Below, in pieces: positions 53,942 through 63,476 of a stretch of DNA of 64,000 nucleotides; within the stretch, counting starts at the first letter, position 1, and the number at the start of each line of letters is the position of its first letter. Position numbers and translations under genes: made by a program. The notes under the pieces were generated by a model, which saw nothing but the letters and a program-made list of their open reading frames with translations, was not told where the DNA came from and made no database searches. Source of the stretch: Weissella confusa. GTDB lineage: Bacteria; Bacillota; Bacilli; Lactobacillales; Lactobacillaceae. The stretch lies in the NCBI GenBank assembly GCA_016466735.1, contig JAAOED010000012.1:1-64000 (forward strand), in the 5' to 3' direction.

Positions 53942-55771
53942 ATGTCAAAGATCATTGGAATTGATTTGGGAACTACAAACTCAGCTGTTGCCGTTTTGGA
54001 AGGTGGACAACCAAAGGTTATCACTAACCCTAACGGTGGTCGCACGACACCATCAGCTGTTTCATTTAAGAACGGCGAAGTGCAAGTTGGTGACACGGCA
54101 AAGCGCCAAGCCATCACAAACCCAGACACGATTTTGTCAATCAAGTCACACATGGGTGATGCCAACTACAAGGTAACTGTAGACGGTAAGGACTACACAC
54201 CACAAGAAATCTCAGCAATGATCTTGCAATACATCAAGAAGTACGCTGAAGACTACCTAGGTGAGACGGTTGATAAGGCCGTTATCACGGTTCCTGCATA
54301 CTTTAACGATGCCCAACGTCAAGCTACGAAGGACGCCGGAAAGATTGCTGGATTGGAAGTTGAGCGTATCATCAACGAGCCAACGGCTGCTGCTTTGGCA
54401 TACGGTTTGGACAAGTTGGAGAACGATGAAAAGGTTCTTGTTTACGACTTGGGTGGTGGAACGTTTGACGTTTCTATCCTTGAGTTGGGTGACGGTGTCT
54501 TCGAAGTTTTGTCAACGAATGGTGACACGCACCTTGGTGGTGACGACTTCGATGAAAAGGTTATCGACTGGTTGGCCGAGAACTTTAAGAACGAGCACGG
54601 TGTTGATTTGAAGGCTGACAAGTTGGCCTTGCAACGTTTGAAGGATGCTGCAGAGACGGCAAAGAAGACGTTGTCATCAGCTAACGAAGCACAAATCGAC
54701 TTGCCATTTATCACGGCAACGAACGAAGGTCCTTTGCACATTCAAACAACTTTGACGCGTGCCCAATTCAACCAATTAACGGCTGATTTGGTAAAGCGTG
54801 CTGAAGAGCCAGTTCGCAGCGCTTTGAAGGATGCTGGTTTGACGATGAACGACATCGACAAGGTTATCTTGAATGGTGGTTCAACGCGTATCCCTGCTGT
54901 GCAAGAGTCTGTTAAGGCCTTGACTGGTAAGGAGCCAGATCACTCAATCAACCCTGACGAAGCCGTTGCTTTGGGTGCTGCCGTACAAGGTGGTGTTATC
55001 ACTGGTGACGTTAAGGACGTTGTTTTGCTTGACGTTACGCCATTGTCATTGGGTATCGAAACGATGGGTGGTGTGTTCACGAAGTTGATCGACCGCAACA
55101 CGACGATTCCTACGTCAAAGTCACAAGTATTCTCAACGGCTGCTGATAACCAACCAGCTGTTGATATCCACGTTTTGCAAGGTGAGCGTTCAATGGCTGC
55201 CGACAACAAGACGTTGGGTCGCTTCCAATTGACTGACATTCCTGCTGCACCACGTGGTGTTCCACAAATCGAAGTTAAGTTTGACATCGACCGTAACGGT
55301 ATCGTTTCTGTATCTGCTAAGGATTTGGGAACGAACAAGGAGCAAAAGATTACCATCCAAAGCTCAGGTTCATTGTCAGAAGAAGAAATTGAGCGTATGA
55401 TGAATGACGCCAAGGCTAACGAAGAGGCCGACAAGAAGCGCAAGGAAGAAGTTGACTTGCGTAACGACGTTGACCAATTGATCTTCCAATCAGAAAAGAC
55501 TTTGGAAGAAGTTGGCGACAAGTTGCCTGATACTGACAAGAAGCCAGTTGAAGACGCGGTTGCTGAGTTGAAGGCTGCTAAGGAAGCTGACAACTTGGAT
55601 GACATGAAGACGAAGAAGGAAGCTTTGGAGAAGGTTGCCCAAGAATTGGCAGTTAAGTTGTATCAACAAGCTGCTCCTGAGCAAGGTGCACAAGCTGCTG
55701 ACGGTGCTTCATCAAACGATGACAACACGGTTGACGGTGACTTCGAAGACGTTTCTGACGACAAGAAGTAA
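53942..55771 (+). CDS. dnaK: Hsp70 chaperone DnaK
   Basis: ATP-dependent chaperone. N-terminal ATPase domain begins [16 protein letters not shown], with [32 protein letters not shown] and [12 protein letters not shown]; linker near [20 protein letters not shown]-terminal acidic tail. Length 609 is normal for Gram-positive DnaK, which lacks a short N-terminal segment of proteobacterial forms. Codon bias is extreme (AAG, TTG, CGT), marking high expression. Confidence 0.98.
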   Translation: MSKIIGIDLGTTNSAVAVLEGGQPKVITNPNGGRTTPSAVSFKNGEVQVGDTAKRQAITNPDTILSIKSHMGDANYKVTVDGKDYTPQEISAMILQYIKKYAEDYLGETVDKAVITVPAYFNDAQRQATKDAGKIAGLEVERIINEPTAAALAYGLDKLENDEKVLVYDLGGGTFDVSILELGDGVFEVLSTNGDTHLGGDDFDEKVIDWLAENFKNEHGVDLKADKLALQRLKDAAETAKKTLSSANEAQIDLPFITATNEGPLHIQTTLTRAQFNQLTADLVKRAEEPVRSALKDAGLTMNDIDKVILNGGSTRIPAVQESVKALTGKEPDHSINPDEAVALGAAVQGGVITGDVKDVVLLDVTPLSLGIETMGGVFTKLIDRNTTIPTSKSQVFSTAADNQPAVDIHVLQGERSMAADNKTLGRFQLTDIPAAPRGVPQIEVKFDIDRNGIVSVSAKDLGTNKEQKITIQSSGSLSEEEIERMMNDAKANEEADKKRKEEVDLRNDVDQLIFQSEKTLEEVGDKLPDTDKKPVEDAVAELKAAKEADNLDDMKTKKEALEKVAQELAVKLYQQAAPEQGAQAADGASSNDDNTVDGDFEDVSDDKK

Positions 55772-55820
55772 TTTAGTAACTAAAAACACACTCTTAACTA
55801 CCCCTATGGTTACTGAGTGA

Positions 55821-55855
55821 CACGAAGCGAGGCCGCAATGCCTCGCTTTGTGATA
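55821..55855 (+). other. stem-loop between dnaK and dnaJ
   Basis: CACGAAGCGAGGC and GCCTCGCTTTGTG pair around a short loop, without a U tract. It may stabilise or process the mRNA so that dnaK and dnaJ are made in different amounts, rather than terminate. Confidence 0.5.
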
Positions 55856-55885
55856 CATATTGAGAAAATTGGGAGGATTGGCCTC

Positions 55886-56797
55886 ATGAACAACACAGAG
55901 TTCTACGAGCGTTTGGGCGTTGATAAGAGCGCTTCACAAGATGAGATTAAGAAGGCTTACCGTAAGCTATCAAAGAAGTATCACCCAGACATCAACCACG
56001 AGGAAGGTGCCGAGGCGAAGTACAAGGAAATTCAAGAAGCCTATGAGACACTAGGTGACGAACAAAAGCGTGCCATGTACGATCAATACGGTGCAACTGA
56101 TGGTCAAGCGGGTGGCTTTGGTGGTCAAGGTGGTTTCGGTGGCTTTGGTGGTGGCCAATACGGCGACTTCTCAGACCTTGGTGACATCTTTAGCCAAATG
56201 TTTGGTGGCGGCTTCCAAGATCCTAACCGTCCTCGCAAGGGTCAAGATTTGCAATACCGCATGAACTTGACGTTTGAGGAAGCTGTTTTTGGTAAGGAAA
56301 CGACGATTTCATACACGCGTTCAACGGAAAATGGTGGTCAAGAGAGCAAGGAGTTGAAGGTTACGGTGCCAGCTGGTGTCGAGAACGGTCAACAAATGCG
56401 CTTGTCTGGTCAAGGTGAGGCCGGCTACAATGGTGGTCCTTACGGAGATTTGTTCGTGGTCTTCCGTGTCGCACCTTCAAAGGATGGCTTTGAGCGCGAT
56501 GGTGGCACAATTTACTCACGTGTTGCGATTGATTATGCCACGGCTGTTCTTGGTGGTGAAATTGAGGTTAAGACAGTTAATGGTTTGAAGAAGTTGAAGA
56601 TTCCAGCCGGAACGCCAACCGAGGCAAACTTCCGTCTTCGCGGTCAAGGAGCACCATTTATGCGTGGTGGTCAAGGTGATCACATTGTGACGATTTACGT
56701 TGATGTGCCTAAGAAGTTGAACAAGGACCAAAAGAAGGCCCTTGAAGCCTTCCAAGCTGCGATGAACGGCGAACACAAGAAGGGCTTCTTCGGATAA
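55886..56797 (+). CDS. dnaJ: DnaJ-type co-chaperone lacking the zinc-finger domain
   Basis: Stimulates DnaK ATPase and delivers substrates. J domain at 1-66 with HPD at 33-35, Gly/Phe-rich region at about 75-112, then the two C-terminal beta domains to 303. Classical DnaJ has about 65-75 residues with four CxxCxGxG motifs after FGKETEISY; here [11 protein letters not shown] (136-145) runs within about 13 residues into [12 protein letters not shown] (157-168). The protein has no Cys at all. So it is a type II (CbpA-like) architecture in the classical dnaJ position. ATG 55886 follows GGGAGG; the upstream open frame covers the stem-loop. Operon position makes it the cognate DnaK partner. Confidence 0.93.
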   Translation: MNNTEFYERLGVDKSASQDEIKKAYRKLSKKYHPDINHEEGAEAKYKEIQEAYETLGDEQKRAMYDQYGATDGQAGGFGGQGGFGGFGGGQYGDFSDLGDIFSQMFGGGFQDPNRPRKGQDLQYRMNLTFEEAVFGKETTISYTRSTENGGQESKELKVTVPAGVENGQQMRLSGQGEAGYNGGPYGDLFVVFRVAPSKDGFERDGGTIYSRVAIDYATAVLGGEIEVKTVNGLKKLKIPAGTPTEANFRLRGQGAPFMRGGQGDHIVTIYVDVPKKLNKDQKKALEAFQAAMNGEHKKGFFG

Positions 56798-56817
56798 TAC
56801 TCCAGAATTTTAAGGGA

Positions 56818-56853
56818 AGATGGCAACCGTTTAAGGTTCGTCATCTTTTTTTA
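56818..56853 (+). terminator. terminator of the hrcA-dnaJ operon
   Basis: AGATG-CAACC and GGTT-CATCT imperfect stem followed by TTTTTTT. Confidence 0.8.
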
Positions 56854-56887
56854 TGGCAAAATAGGCTAATAGGAAAAGGTGATAAAC

Positions 56888-57160
56888 ATGTTGCTAGCAG
56901 ATTTTAAATTGTCGACGGCTGGTATGCCGGTCGATCGGTTGTTGGCAGCTAGGGTTGATGGTGACGTCGTGCCGTTGCGATTGGTCGGGGTTGATGGTGA
57001 TCAGTTGATATTGGGTACCGATGTTGACCGGCAAGTGACGTTGTCGGATGTCATTGCCTTAGAAGATAATAATTTAAACCTGGTTGTGCGCGATGAGGCA
57101 CAACAGTTGCGCCCTGTTTTTGGCTACCGCGTGGTGGCGGAGCAATTGGTGTTGGGTTAA
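56888..57160 (+). CDS. small conserved-looking protein of unknown function
   Basis: A 90-residue acidic cytoplasmic protein (MLLADFKLST to EQLVLG) with alternating Val/Leu and charged residues suggesting a small all-beta fold. No family recognised. GTG 56879 is also in frame, but ATG 56888 follows AAAAGGTGA with correct spacing. The next gene begins 12 nt later, so both form a two-gene unit. Confidence 0.65.
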   Translation: MLLADFKLSTAGMPVDRLLAARVDGDVVPLRLVGVDGDQLILGTDVDRQVTLSDVIALEDNNLNLVVRDEAQQLRPVFGYRVVAEQLVLG

Positions 57161-57172
57161 TTGGAGAGAGAC

Positions 57173-57919
57173 ATGCAGAAACGTTTAGGGTGGCTGATTT
57201 TTGGCTTGTTGTTGGTCGTGGTTGGTAGTGTGATGGTGTTTTTTTATTACACCGGGCACATGCAAACGCGTGTAAATACAATTGCTGAAGAGAAGTTTAC
57301 AAAACAATTTAAGTCGCCGACTGGTGATGGTGACAGTATGAGTGGCGCTGGTAATCAGCCAACAGCTACTGATCAAGCGTCATCAAACTTCGTGGGGACT
57401 GCGCAATTAACCGAGGTGGGTCAATATCGGTTGACCGCTGATGGGATCGAGCAGAAGCTGGTGAAGATGAAGACGTTGAACAAGTACATGACCGATGGCG
57501 ATTTCACGTATCATATTACTGGCGTGGCGCTGGTTCGAGAACGGGCGCGAGACAACCACGCCTTGCAAATCGCCCGTCGTTTGTACAATGACCGCGGATT
57601 GGCCTCTGAGTACTATACGCTGACGCTTTCGTACACGGTTGCAAATGATTCGGCGAATACTGTTGTGACACGTGGGGTGACGGCAGCCACGTATAAGAAC
57701 AAAGTCGCAATGTCGATGCTAACAGGCTTGGTAAATAGTGGCTTAGCAACGACTTCTGGCATTGCTTCCGGTGGGGCTTCATCAGCGATGATGACTGCTT
57801 TGGTGCCGAAAGAATATGGTAAAAAAGTGAGTCGTGTGGATTTGCAATTCTCAGCTTTGTTCGATTCTAACGGGATGCAGGTCACAAAGCCAACGCGTGT
57901 GATGACTGTGACGTTCTAG
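57173..57919 (+). CDS. membrane-anchored extracellular protein of unknown function
   Basis: A 248-residue protein with an N-terminal membrane anchor (about 5-28, GWLIFGLLLVVVGSVMVFFY), a polar linker rich in Gly, Ser and Gln (about 45-75), then a folded external domain. A hydrophobic Gly/Ala/Ser-rich stretch near residues 180-210 is unusual. ATG 57173 follows GGAGAGA; a TTG at 57161 is in frame. No family recognised. Coupled to the 90-residue gene upstream. Confidence 0.65.
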   Translation: MQKRLGWLIFGLLLVVVGSVMVFFYYTGHMQTRVNTIAEEKFTKQFKSPTGDGDSMSGAGNQPTATDQASSNFVGTAQLTEVGQYRLTADGIEQKLVKMKTLNKYMTDGDFTYHITGVALVRERARDNHALQIARRLYNDRGLASEYYTLTLSYTVANDSANTVVTRGVTAATYKNKVAMSMLTGLVNSGLATTSGIASGGASSAMMTALVPKEYGKKVSRVDLQFSALFDSNGMQVTKPTRVMTVTF

Positions 57920-57984
57920 TCGGAAACCGTTGGGTGATTGACTATAAAAGCCTTGCTAAAAATGGTAAACTAATAGTTAGCTGT

Positions 57985-58009
57985 AAACCGTCAGTTTGAC
58001 GGTTTTTTA
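57985..58009 (+). terminator. terminator before rnz
   Basis: AAACCGTCA and TGACGGTTT around a 3-nt loop, then T run. Confidence 0.82.
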
Positions 58010-58044
58010 TTTGGTAGAGATGAAAGATAAGGAGTTCCGAAGCC

Positions 58045-59034
58045 ATGCAAATCGAGTTTTTAGGAACTGGTGCCGGCGTTCCAGCGCGTTTTCGTAATGT
58101 GACGAGTATCGCGCTACGCCTGCTTGAAGAAATTAATTCCGTTTGGTTGTTTGATGCCGGTGAGGGCACACAAATCCAGATGTTGAGTTCAACGATTCGA
58201 CCACGAAAGGTTGATAAGATTTTTGTGACGCATTTACACGGTGACCATATCTATGGATTGCCGGGATTGTTGTCATCACGCTCATTCCAAGGCGGTGAAG
58301 ATGAATTGGTTATCTATGGACCTCATGGTATCAGACAATTCGTTGAAACAAGTTTGCGCGTTGCCCAAACGCACCTAACATATCCATTAAAGTTTGTGGA
58401 GTTGCCTAATGAAGGCGGCGAAGTGTTGCGCACAGACAAGTTTACGGTGACGGCTTTGCCTTTGGACCACAAAATTTTGTCATTTGGTTACCGCGTTGTG
58501 GAGCATGATCACGCCGGTGAGTTGTTGGTTGAGCGTTTACGTGAGATGAACGTGCCTGCTGGACCACTTTATGGTGAATTGAAGCGTGGTAAGGACGTCA
58601 CTTTGCCTGACGGACGCACGATTAAGAGTGCTGATGTGATTGGGCCAGCCAAAAAGGGCCGCACGGTGACGATTTTGGGTGATACGCGTAAAACGCCTAA
58701 CTCAGTTGTTCTGGGTCGTGATGCCGATGTTTTGGTTCACGAATCAACTTACGGTAAGGGTGAAGGTAAGCAAGCCCGTAATCACTACCATTCAACAAGC
58801 ATGCAGGCTGCTGATGTGGCGAAGGAAGCTGGTGCTGGACGTTTACTATTGACGCACATTTCAGCACGGTACGCTGGTAAGTCGGCCAACGAGCTTGCAT
58901 ACCAAGCGCGTACGACGTTTGAAAACACGCGAGTTGTGAATGACTTTGATGTCTTTGAAATTCCATTTGGGAAGCAAAGCAACAGCAAGCCGATTAAATT
59001 AACGCCAGTAGATGATGAAGAACTAGAAGGATAG
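58045..59034 (+). CDS. rnz: ribonuclease Z
   Basis: Metallo-beta-lactamase-fold endonuclease that matures tRNA 3' ends. [13 protein letters not shown] at the start, [13 protein letters not shown] (62-74) for zinc binding, GDTRKTPN and a C-terminal [10 protein letters not shown] fit RNase Z. Length 329 is slightly above the usual 305-310. Start follows AAGGAG. It leads a compact unit with recJ and apt. Confidence 0.95.
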   Translation: MQIEFLGTGAGVPARFRNVTSIALRLLEEINSVWLFDAGEGTQIQMLSSTIRPRKVDKIFVTHLHGDHIYGLPGLLSSRSFQGGEDELVIYGPHGIRQFVETSLRVAQTHLTYPLKFVELPNEGGEVLRTDKFTVTALPLDHKILSFGYRVVEHDHAGELLVERLREMNVPAGPLYGELKRGKDVTLPDGRTIKSADVIGPAKKGRTVTILGDTRKTPNSVVLGRDADVLVHESTYGKGEGKQARNHYHSTSMQAADVAKEAGAGRLLLTHISARYAGKSANELAYQARTTFENTRVVNDFDVFEIPFGKQSNSKPIKLTPVDDEELEG

Positions 59035-59045
59035 GAGGCCAAACG

Positions 59046-61352
59046 ATGATATCACCACGCTATCAATGGGATTTTCCAGCTGTAGCCAATGAAGGGGCTG
59101 CCAAAGAAATCGCTGAGACATTCGGTGTTTCAGATTTGGTCGCTAAAATCTTAGTTAATCGTGGTTATGACACTGTTGAAAGTGCCAATGCCTTTTTGCG
59201 TCCGGGGATGGATGCGCTGTATGATCCGTTTTTGTTGCACGACATGGATGTGGCAATCGAACGGATTATGACCGCTATCGACAACGGTGAAAAGATTGTC
59301 GTTTACGGTGATTACGACGTCGACGGCATTACCAGTACAGCGATTATGACGTGGGCTCTTGAGCTGATGGGAGCTGACGTGAGTTATTATGTACCGAACC
59401 GTTTTAACGATGGTTACGGGCCGAATATGGCAGAATATCAACGCTTGGCTAGCGAAGGGATGCAGTTGTTGATTACGGTCGATAACGGTGTTTCTGGTCG
59501 CGAAGAAGTCAATTGGTTGATGGCTAATGGCGTCGATGTTATTGTGACCGATCACCACGAATTGCCAGAACAATTACCAGATGCAGTTGCAGTTGTGCAC
59601 CCACGTCACCCGGCAGGTGATTACCCATTCGGCGGGCTTTCTGGTGCCGGTGTCGCCTTTAAGGTGGCATCAGCGTTGCTAGAAGAACCAGCCGATGAGG
59701 TGATGGACTTAGCGGCCTTGGGTGCCGTTGCTGACGTTATGGAGTTGGTCGATGAAAATCGCGCGATTGTGGCGATGGGCTTGGCGAACTTGAAAGAAGA
59801 TCCACGCCCTGGCTTGGCGGCTTTGTTGGAAGTTGCTGGAACTGCTCAAGCGGATATTGATTCGATGACGATTGGGTTCACAATCGGCCCACGTTTGAAT
59901 GCGTTGGGACGCATGGCTGATGCAACAGACGGTGTGCGTCTATTGTTGTCAGATGATCCTGAGGAAGCTAGTGAGCTGGCTAAGCACATTGATAAATTGA
60001 ACCGTGAGCGTCAAGACTTGGTGGCGTCAATTTCTGAAGAAGCACTTGCGCAAGCAGCCGAGCTATCATCTGATCCTGTGTTGGTAGTTGCAGGTAGCGG
60101 CTGGCACGAAGGTGTGCTCGGAATTGTTGCTAGTAAGTTAGTTGAAGCAACGGGTAAGCCGGCGATTGTATTGAACGACGAAGACGGTTCGATGAAGGGG
60201 TCTGGTCGTTCGGTGGCTGCCTTTGATTTATTTGCCGCCCTTGATGGGCACCGTGATTTGTTGACGGCGTTTGGTGGTCACGCCAGTGCGGCTGGTATGA
60301 CGATTCCGACAGCTAATTTGCAAGCAGTCCGTGATGTTTTGCGTGAAGAAGCGGCTAATCAATATTTGGCCGAAGCCGGTTTGCCAGAAATCCGGATTGC
60401 TGCTGAAGTGACGGCGAAGGACTTTAACCGTCAAAATTACGAGCAATTGCAGGTGTTGGCTCCGTTTGGTGAAGGTAACCCCGAACCGTTGTTTGCCGTC
60501 AATTTGGCAGGTGTTCAGAATGTTAAGACAATGAGCGATGGTAAGCACTTGCGCTTTACGGCTGAAACATATGCCGGAACATTGCCGGTGGTCGCGTTTG
60601 GTCGCGGGCCGCTGGCTGAAGATTTGGCAGGGCGCTTTGAGTCAATTCGCATCGTCGGTACGATGAGCGAAAATAGTTTCCGTGGGGATGTGTCATATCA
60701 AATGATGCTCACCGATATCGAAGCTAAGGGATCTTCATTGTTGGATTGGCGTACGACGCGTTTGACAACGCAAACGTTCGCCAACCCAGCTACGTATATT
60801 TTCTTTAATAAGAAGCATTATGAACAACTAGCGCCAACCATTAAAGCGCCAGCTGAAGCGTTGTATTGGGAAGATGCCTTCAACCGCACAAGCGTGGGCA
60901 CAATGGCCTTTGTGGATATTCCTGATGATATGTCACAGCTGGGTGATTTATTGAAGTTTGTGCCGGCTGGTCGTTTGGCACCCATTTTTTATGCCAAGAC
61001 ACCGGCATATTTGCAAAAAGTCCCTTCAAAAGCAGATTTTGCGAAGGTGTATAAGTTTGCGCGTTCATTCCAAAATATCGCACTGAGAACGCAATATGAT
61101 GCGGTTTTGGCGCACCTGGGGATGGAACGTTCGATGTTAACGTTGATATTACAGGTGTTTTTGGACGCAAAGTTTGTTACAATAGTTGATGGTGTTTTAA
61201 ATGCCGTACCCGAGCCAGCGCCAATGGCGTTAGAGGAAACTGCTAGTTATCAGCAATTCCTGGCTCGTCGGCAACTTGAAGAGCAATTGATTTACAGTTC
61301 AACCTCTGAATTGGAATCATTGCTCACGAACCTAAGTAAGCAGGAGAGCTAA
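59046..61352 (+). CDS. recJ: single-stranded-DNA-specific exonuclease RecJ
   Basis: 5'-3' ssDNA exonuclease for recombination and repair. DHH-family motifs: [12 protein letters not shown] (87-98), [17 protein letters not shown] (about 169-177) and [14 protein letters not shown]1-type [11 protein letters not shown] later. The C-terminal part (about 570-768) is the Firmicutes-type extension, and the length of 768 fits. It begins 12 nt after rnz and ends 5 nt before apt. Confidence 0.96.
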   Translation: MISPRYQWDFPAVANEGAAKEIAETFGVSDLVAKILVNRGYDTVESANAFLRPGMDALYDPFLLHDMDVAIERIMTAIDNGEKIVVYGDYDVDGITSTAIMTWALELMGADVSYYVPNRFNDGYGPNMAEYQRLASEGMQLLITVDNGVSGREEVNWLMANGVDVIVTDHHELPEQLPDAVAVVHPRHPAGDYPFGGLSGAGVAFKVASALLEEPADEVMDLAALGAVADVMELVDENRAIVAMGLANLKEDPRPGLAALLEVAGTAQADIDSMTIGFTIGPRLNALGRMADATDGVRLLLSDDPEEASELAKHIDKLNRERQDLVASISEEALAQAAELSSDPVLVVAGSGWHEGVLGIVASKLVEATGKPAIVLNDEDGSMKGSGRSVAAFDLFAALDGHRDLLTAFGGHASAAGMTIPTANLQAVRDVLREEAANQYLAEAGLPEIRIAAEVTAKDFNRQNYEQLQVLAPFGEGNPEPLFAVNLAGVQNVKTMSDGKHLRFTAETYAGTLPVVAFGRGPLAEDLAGRFESIRIVGTMSENSFRGDVSYQMMLTDIEAKGSSLLDWRTTRLTTQTFANPATYIFFNKKHYEQLAPTIKAPAEALYWEDAFNRTSVGTMAFVDIPDDMSQLGDLLKFVPAGRLAPIFYAKTPAYLQKVPSKADFAKVYKFARSFQNIALRTQYDAVLAHLGMERSMLTLILQVFLDAKFVTIVDGVLNAVPEPAPMALEETASYQQFLARRQLEEQLIYSSTSELESLLTNLSKQES

Positions 61353-61356
61353 GCAG

Positions 61357-61872
61357 ATGTTGGATTTGCATGATTACGTTGCCTCAATCCCTAACTTCCC
61401 AGAAGAAGGGGTTACGTTCCGCGACATTACGCCTTTGTTGGCAGATGGTGCCGCTTATGCGGAAGCAACGCGTCAAATTACTGAATTCGCTAAGGAACGT
61501 GGTGTTAACGTTATCGTTGGCCCAGAATCACGCGGATTCTTGGTTGGGGCACCGGTTGCCCACCAAATGGGCATTGGATTGATTCCAGCCCGTAAGCCAG
61601 GCAAGTTGCCTCGCGAAGTTATCAGCCAAAGCTACAAGCTAGAATATGGTGAAGCAACTTTGGAAATGCACAAGGACGCTATCAAGCCTGGTGATAAGGT
61701 TTTGATTACGGACGACTTGTTGGCCACTGGTGGTACGATTGAAGCCACGATTAAGTTGGTTGAAGCCCTTGGCGGTGAAGTCGTCGGTTTGGCTTTCTTG
61801 ATTGAGCTTAACGCTTTGCACGGCCGTGATCGTCTTGACGGTTACGAGTTGTTGGCATTGATGAATTACTAA
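61357..61872 (+). CDS. apt: adenine phosphoribosyltransferase
   Basis: Salvages adenine to AMP using PRPP. The 171-residue protein has [34 protein letters not shown] and the PRPP loop [13 protein letters not shown] (about 114-126). Length is typical. Start follows CAGGAGAG at the end of recJ. The recJ-apt order is common in Firmicutes. Confidence 0.97.
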   Translation: MLDLHDYVASIPNFPEEGVTFRDITPLLADGAAYAEATRQITEFAKERGVNVIVGPESRGFLVGAPVAHQMGIGLIPARKPGKLPREVISQSYKLEYGEATLEMHKDAIKPGDKVLITDDLLATGGTIEATIKLVEALGGEVVGLAFLIELNALHGRDRLDGYELLALMNY

Positions 61873-61879
61873 CAAAAAT

Positions 61880-61918
61880 AGGACCATCTGTTCGATTTGA
61901 ACGGATGGTCCTTATTTT
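61880..61918. terminator. bidirectional terminator between apt and lexA
   Basis: AGGACCATCTGTTC and GAACGGATGGTCCT pair, with A-rich left flank and T-rich right flank, ending at the lexA stop codon. Confidence 0.85.
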
Positions 61919-61919
61919 T

Positions 61920-62552
61920 TTAATAAATTGAATCGCGATACAAACCAACAACCTTACCTAGAATGGTGATGTCAGTTGTGATAACCGGTTCGTGGTTATC
62001 ATTTTCTGGTTGTAGGCGATATTGTGATGCTTCACGGAAGAAACGCTTGATTTGCGTTTGTCCGTTATCGGGCTTCGCCACAACGATGTCACCGTTGTCC
62101 GCATCATTTTGACGACGCACAATCATGTAGTCGCCATCTAGAATTCCGATATTAATCATCGCATTACCACGATTACGAATCATGAACAAATCACCTTCAA
62201 AACGAATCAAATCATCGGGTACAGGGAAGTAATCGACAATATGATTACTTAGATGTTCATCAGATGTAATCGGTTCGTTTTCATCCATGATGGGCATCAT
62301 GGTCTTGTTTGGCTCGTGTAGACCAAGTACCTTGATACCCTCTGGTGTCACGTCGATTGCACGTGGCTTATCGGGGTCTTTGTGGATGTAACCTTTCTTT
62401 TCCAAACGGCTTAAGTGACCGTGAACCGTTGAAGATGATGAAAGGCCAACACCTTCACCAATTTCACGAACGGTTGGCGGATACCCTTTTTCGAGTTGCT
62501 TTTCGTAAACAAAACGGAGGATCGCAATTTGATTACTTTCTTTTTCGGCCAT
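61920..62552 (-). CDS. lexA: LexA-family repressor lacking catalytic serine and cleavage site
   Basis: A 210-residue LexA-type protein. The winged helix is canonical (PPTVREIGEGVGLSSSSTVH, 25-44; RLEKKGYI; DPDKPRAIDV). The C-terminal S24 fold is present (GILDGDYMIV, RLQPEN, ILGKVVGLYR). But where LexA has GDSM with the catalytic Ser, this has GNAM with Ala131 (GCG, 62160-62162), and the linker PIMDENEPIT (87-96) lacks the Ala-Gly cleavage pair. Lys169 is kept. So it should bind DNA and dimerise but not self-cleave on RecA activation. A constitutive repressor or one with another signal is inferred. No standard CGAAC-N4-GTTCG box is seen upstream. Confidence 0.88.
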   Translation of the reverse strand: MAEKESNQIAILRFVYEKQLEKGYPPTVREIGEGVGLSSSSTVHGHLSRLEKKGYIHKDPDKPRAIDVTPEGIKVLGLHEPNKTMMPIMDENEPITSDEHLSNHIVDYFPVPDDLIRFEGDLFMIRNRGNAMINIGILDGDYMIVRRQNDADNGDIVVAKPDNGQTQIKRFFREASQYRLQPENDNHEPVITTDITILGKVVGLYRDSIY

Positions 62553-62568
62553 GAGCTGAAGGACCTCC

Positions 62569-62608
62569 TAATTCGAATATATTACTATCTATTTTACTTT
62601 TAATTCGA
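62569..62608 (-). promoter_or_regulatory. pair of TAATTCGA repeats upstream of lexA
   Basis: TAATTCGA occurs at 62569-62576 and 62601-62608, 32 nt apart (three helical turns) in the lexA promoter region, with TTCGAA symmetry in the first. Possible autoregulatory sites; not a match to the classic Gram-positive SOS box. Confidence 0.3.
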
Positions 62609-62686
62609 GCGGAAATAAAGTGGGGGCAGGAATGATTGCGTTTTCGTGTTAAAATAGATGAAAAGCAAATAAAGGTGGTGGAAACC

Positions 62687-62941
62687 ATGGCAGAAACAGA
62701 ACGTATGATGGCTGTTCGTACCCGCATTAATGAATTGGCAGCCAAGGCGAAGACGCCTGAAGGATTGACTGACGACGAAATCGCAGAGCGAGCAGAATTA
62801 CGTACGGAGTTCTTGGATAACTTCAAGGCTGCTTTCCGTTCACAAGTTGAAATGTTGCAAGTTTTCGATGAAAACGGTAATGAAGTCACACCTGAAAAGG
62901 TTAAGAACATTCAACGTGACAAGGGATTGCGTGACAACTAG
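62687..62941 (+). CDS. DUF896 (UPF0291, YnzC-like) family protein
   Basis: An 84-residue, mostly helical cytoplasmic protein with RINELAAKAKTPEGLTDDE and the AELRTEFLDNFKAAFRSQVE helix, typical of the DUF896 family, which in Bacillus lies next to lexA as here. Function unsettled. ATG 62687 follows AAAGGTGGTG; upstream TTG starts are not used. Divergent from lexA, so the two share a control region. Confidence 0.9.
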   Translation: MAETERMMAVRTRINELAAKAKTPEGLTDDEIAERAELRTEFLDNFKAAFRSQVEMLQVFDENGNEVTPEKVKNIQRDKGLRDN

Positions 62942-63031
62942 TGAATTTTTTGGGAACAAACCCAGGATAACCTAGTCAAACGGGCGTTTATTCGCTACAA
63001 TAATATACGAATAACATAATGGAGTAATATG

Positions 63032-63259
63032 ATGAGCACTAGTATTTGGATTTTGATTGTCATCCTTGCCGCAGTCTTGGGTGCAGTTGCAGGTTTCTTC
63101 TTGGCACGTCGCTCAATGCAAACGTACTTGAAGAACAACCCACCTATCTCAGAAGAGATGATGAAGTCAATGATGGCTTCAATGGGTCAAAAGCCTTCAC
63201 AAAAGCGTTTGAACCAAATGATGGCTCAAATGAAGGCACAATCTTCTTCAAAGAAGTAA
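63032..63259 (+). CDS. YneF (UPF0154) family small membrane protein
   Basis: A 75-residue protein with one N-terminal membrane helix (about 4-24, ILIVILAAVLGAVAGFFLAR) and a conserved tail containing NPPISEEMMKSMM and QKPSQKRLNQMM, the UPF0154 pattern. Function unknown. ATG-ATG at 63029-63034; the second has better spacing to GGAG (63021-63024). Confidence 0.9.
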   Translation: MSTSIWILIVILAAVLGAVAGFFLARRSMQTYLKNNPPISEEMMKSMMASMGQKPSQKRLNQMMAQMKAQSSSKK

Positions 63260-63267
63260 GGTTATAT

Positions 63268-63301
63268 TAAAGGACCGAACCGCGTGGTTCGGTCCTTTTT
63301 T
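63268..63301 (+). terminator. terminator after the YneF gene
   Basis: AAAGGACCGAACC and GGTTCGGTCCTTT with a 4-nt loop, then T run. Confidence 0.92.
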
Positions 63302-63413
63302 ACGTACTAGGCTTCGAAAGAAGTGCTGGAAATTCTATGTTTTTGAATTAAATGTGAAATCATTGTGTATTGTTTCACGTTGTAATAAATTAATAAAATA
63401 TTAAGGTGCCTAT

Positions 63414-63430
63414 TGTAATGAACGTGTCAC
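63414..63430 (+). promoter_or_regulatory. WalR-like box upstream of the last module protein
   Basis: TGTAAT-GAACG-TGTCAC fits TGTWAH-N5-TGTWAH with one mismatch, positioned over the expected -35 region of a TATTCT -10 (63441-63446), as an activator site would be. Confidence 0.35.
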
Positions 63431-63476
63431 ATTCAATTGTTATTCTAATAACATCAACAACAGGGGTTATGTTTAT

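Noticed and set aside
54940..55605. 221-codon open frame on the - strand opposite dnaK, and similar long antisense frames opposite module genes (for example 46612-47127)
   Set aside because: They mirror strongly codon-biased genes, have no ribosome sites or family motifs, and are explained by codon use on the other strand.
55821..55855. Terminator between dnaK and dnaJ
   Set aside because: Strong stem but no U tract, and dnaJ has no separate promoter that I can see.
62553..62686. Classic Gram-positive SOS box upstream of lexA
   Set aside because: No CGAAC-N4-GTTCG match; only TTCGAA-type and TAATTCGA repeats are present.
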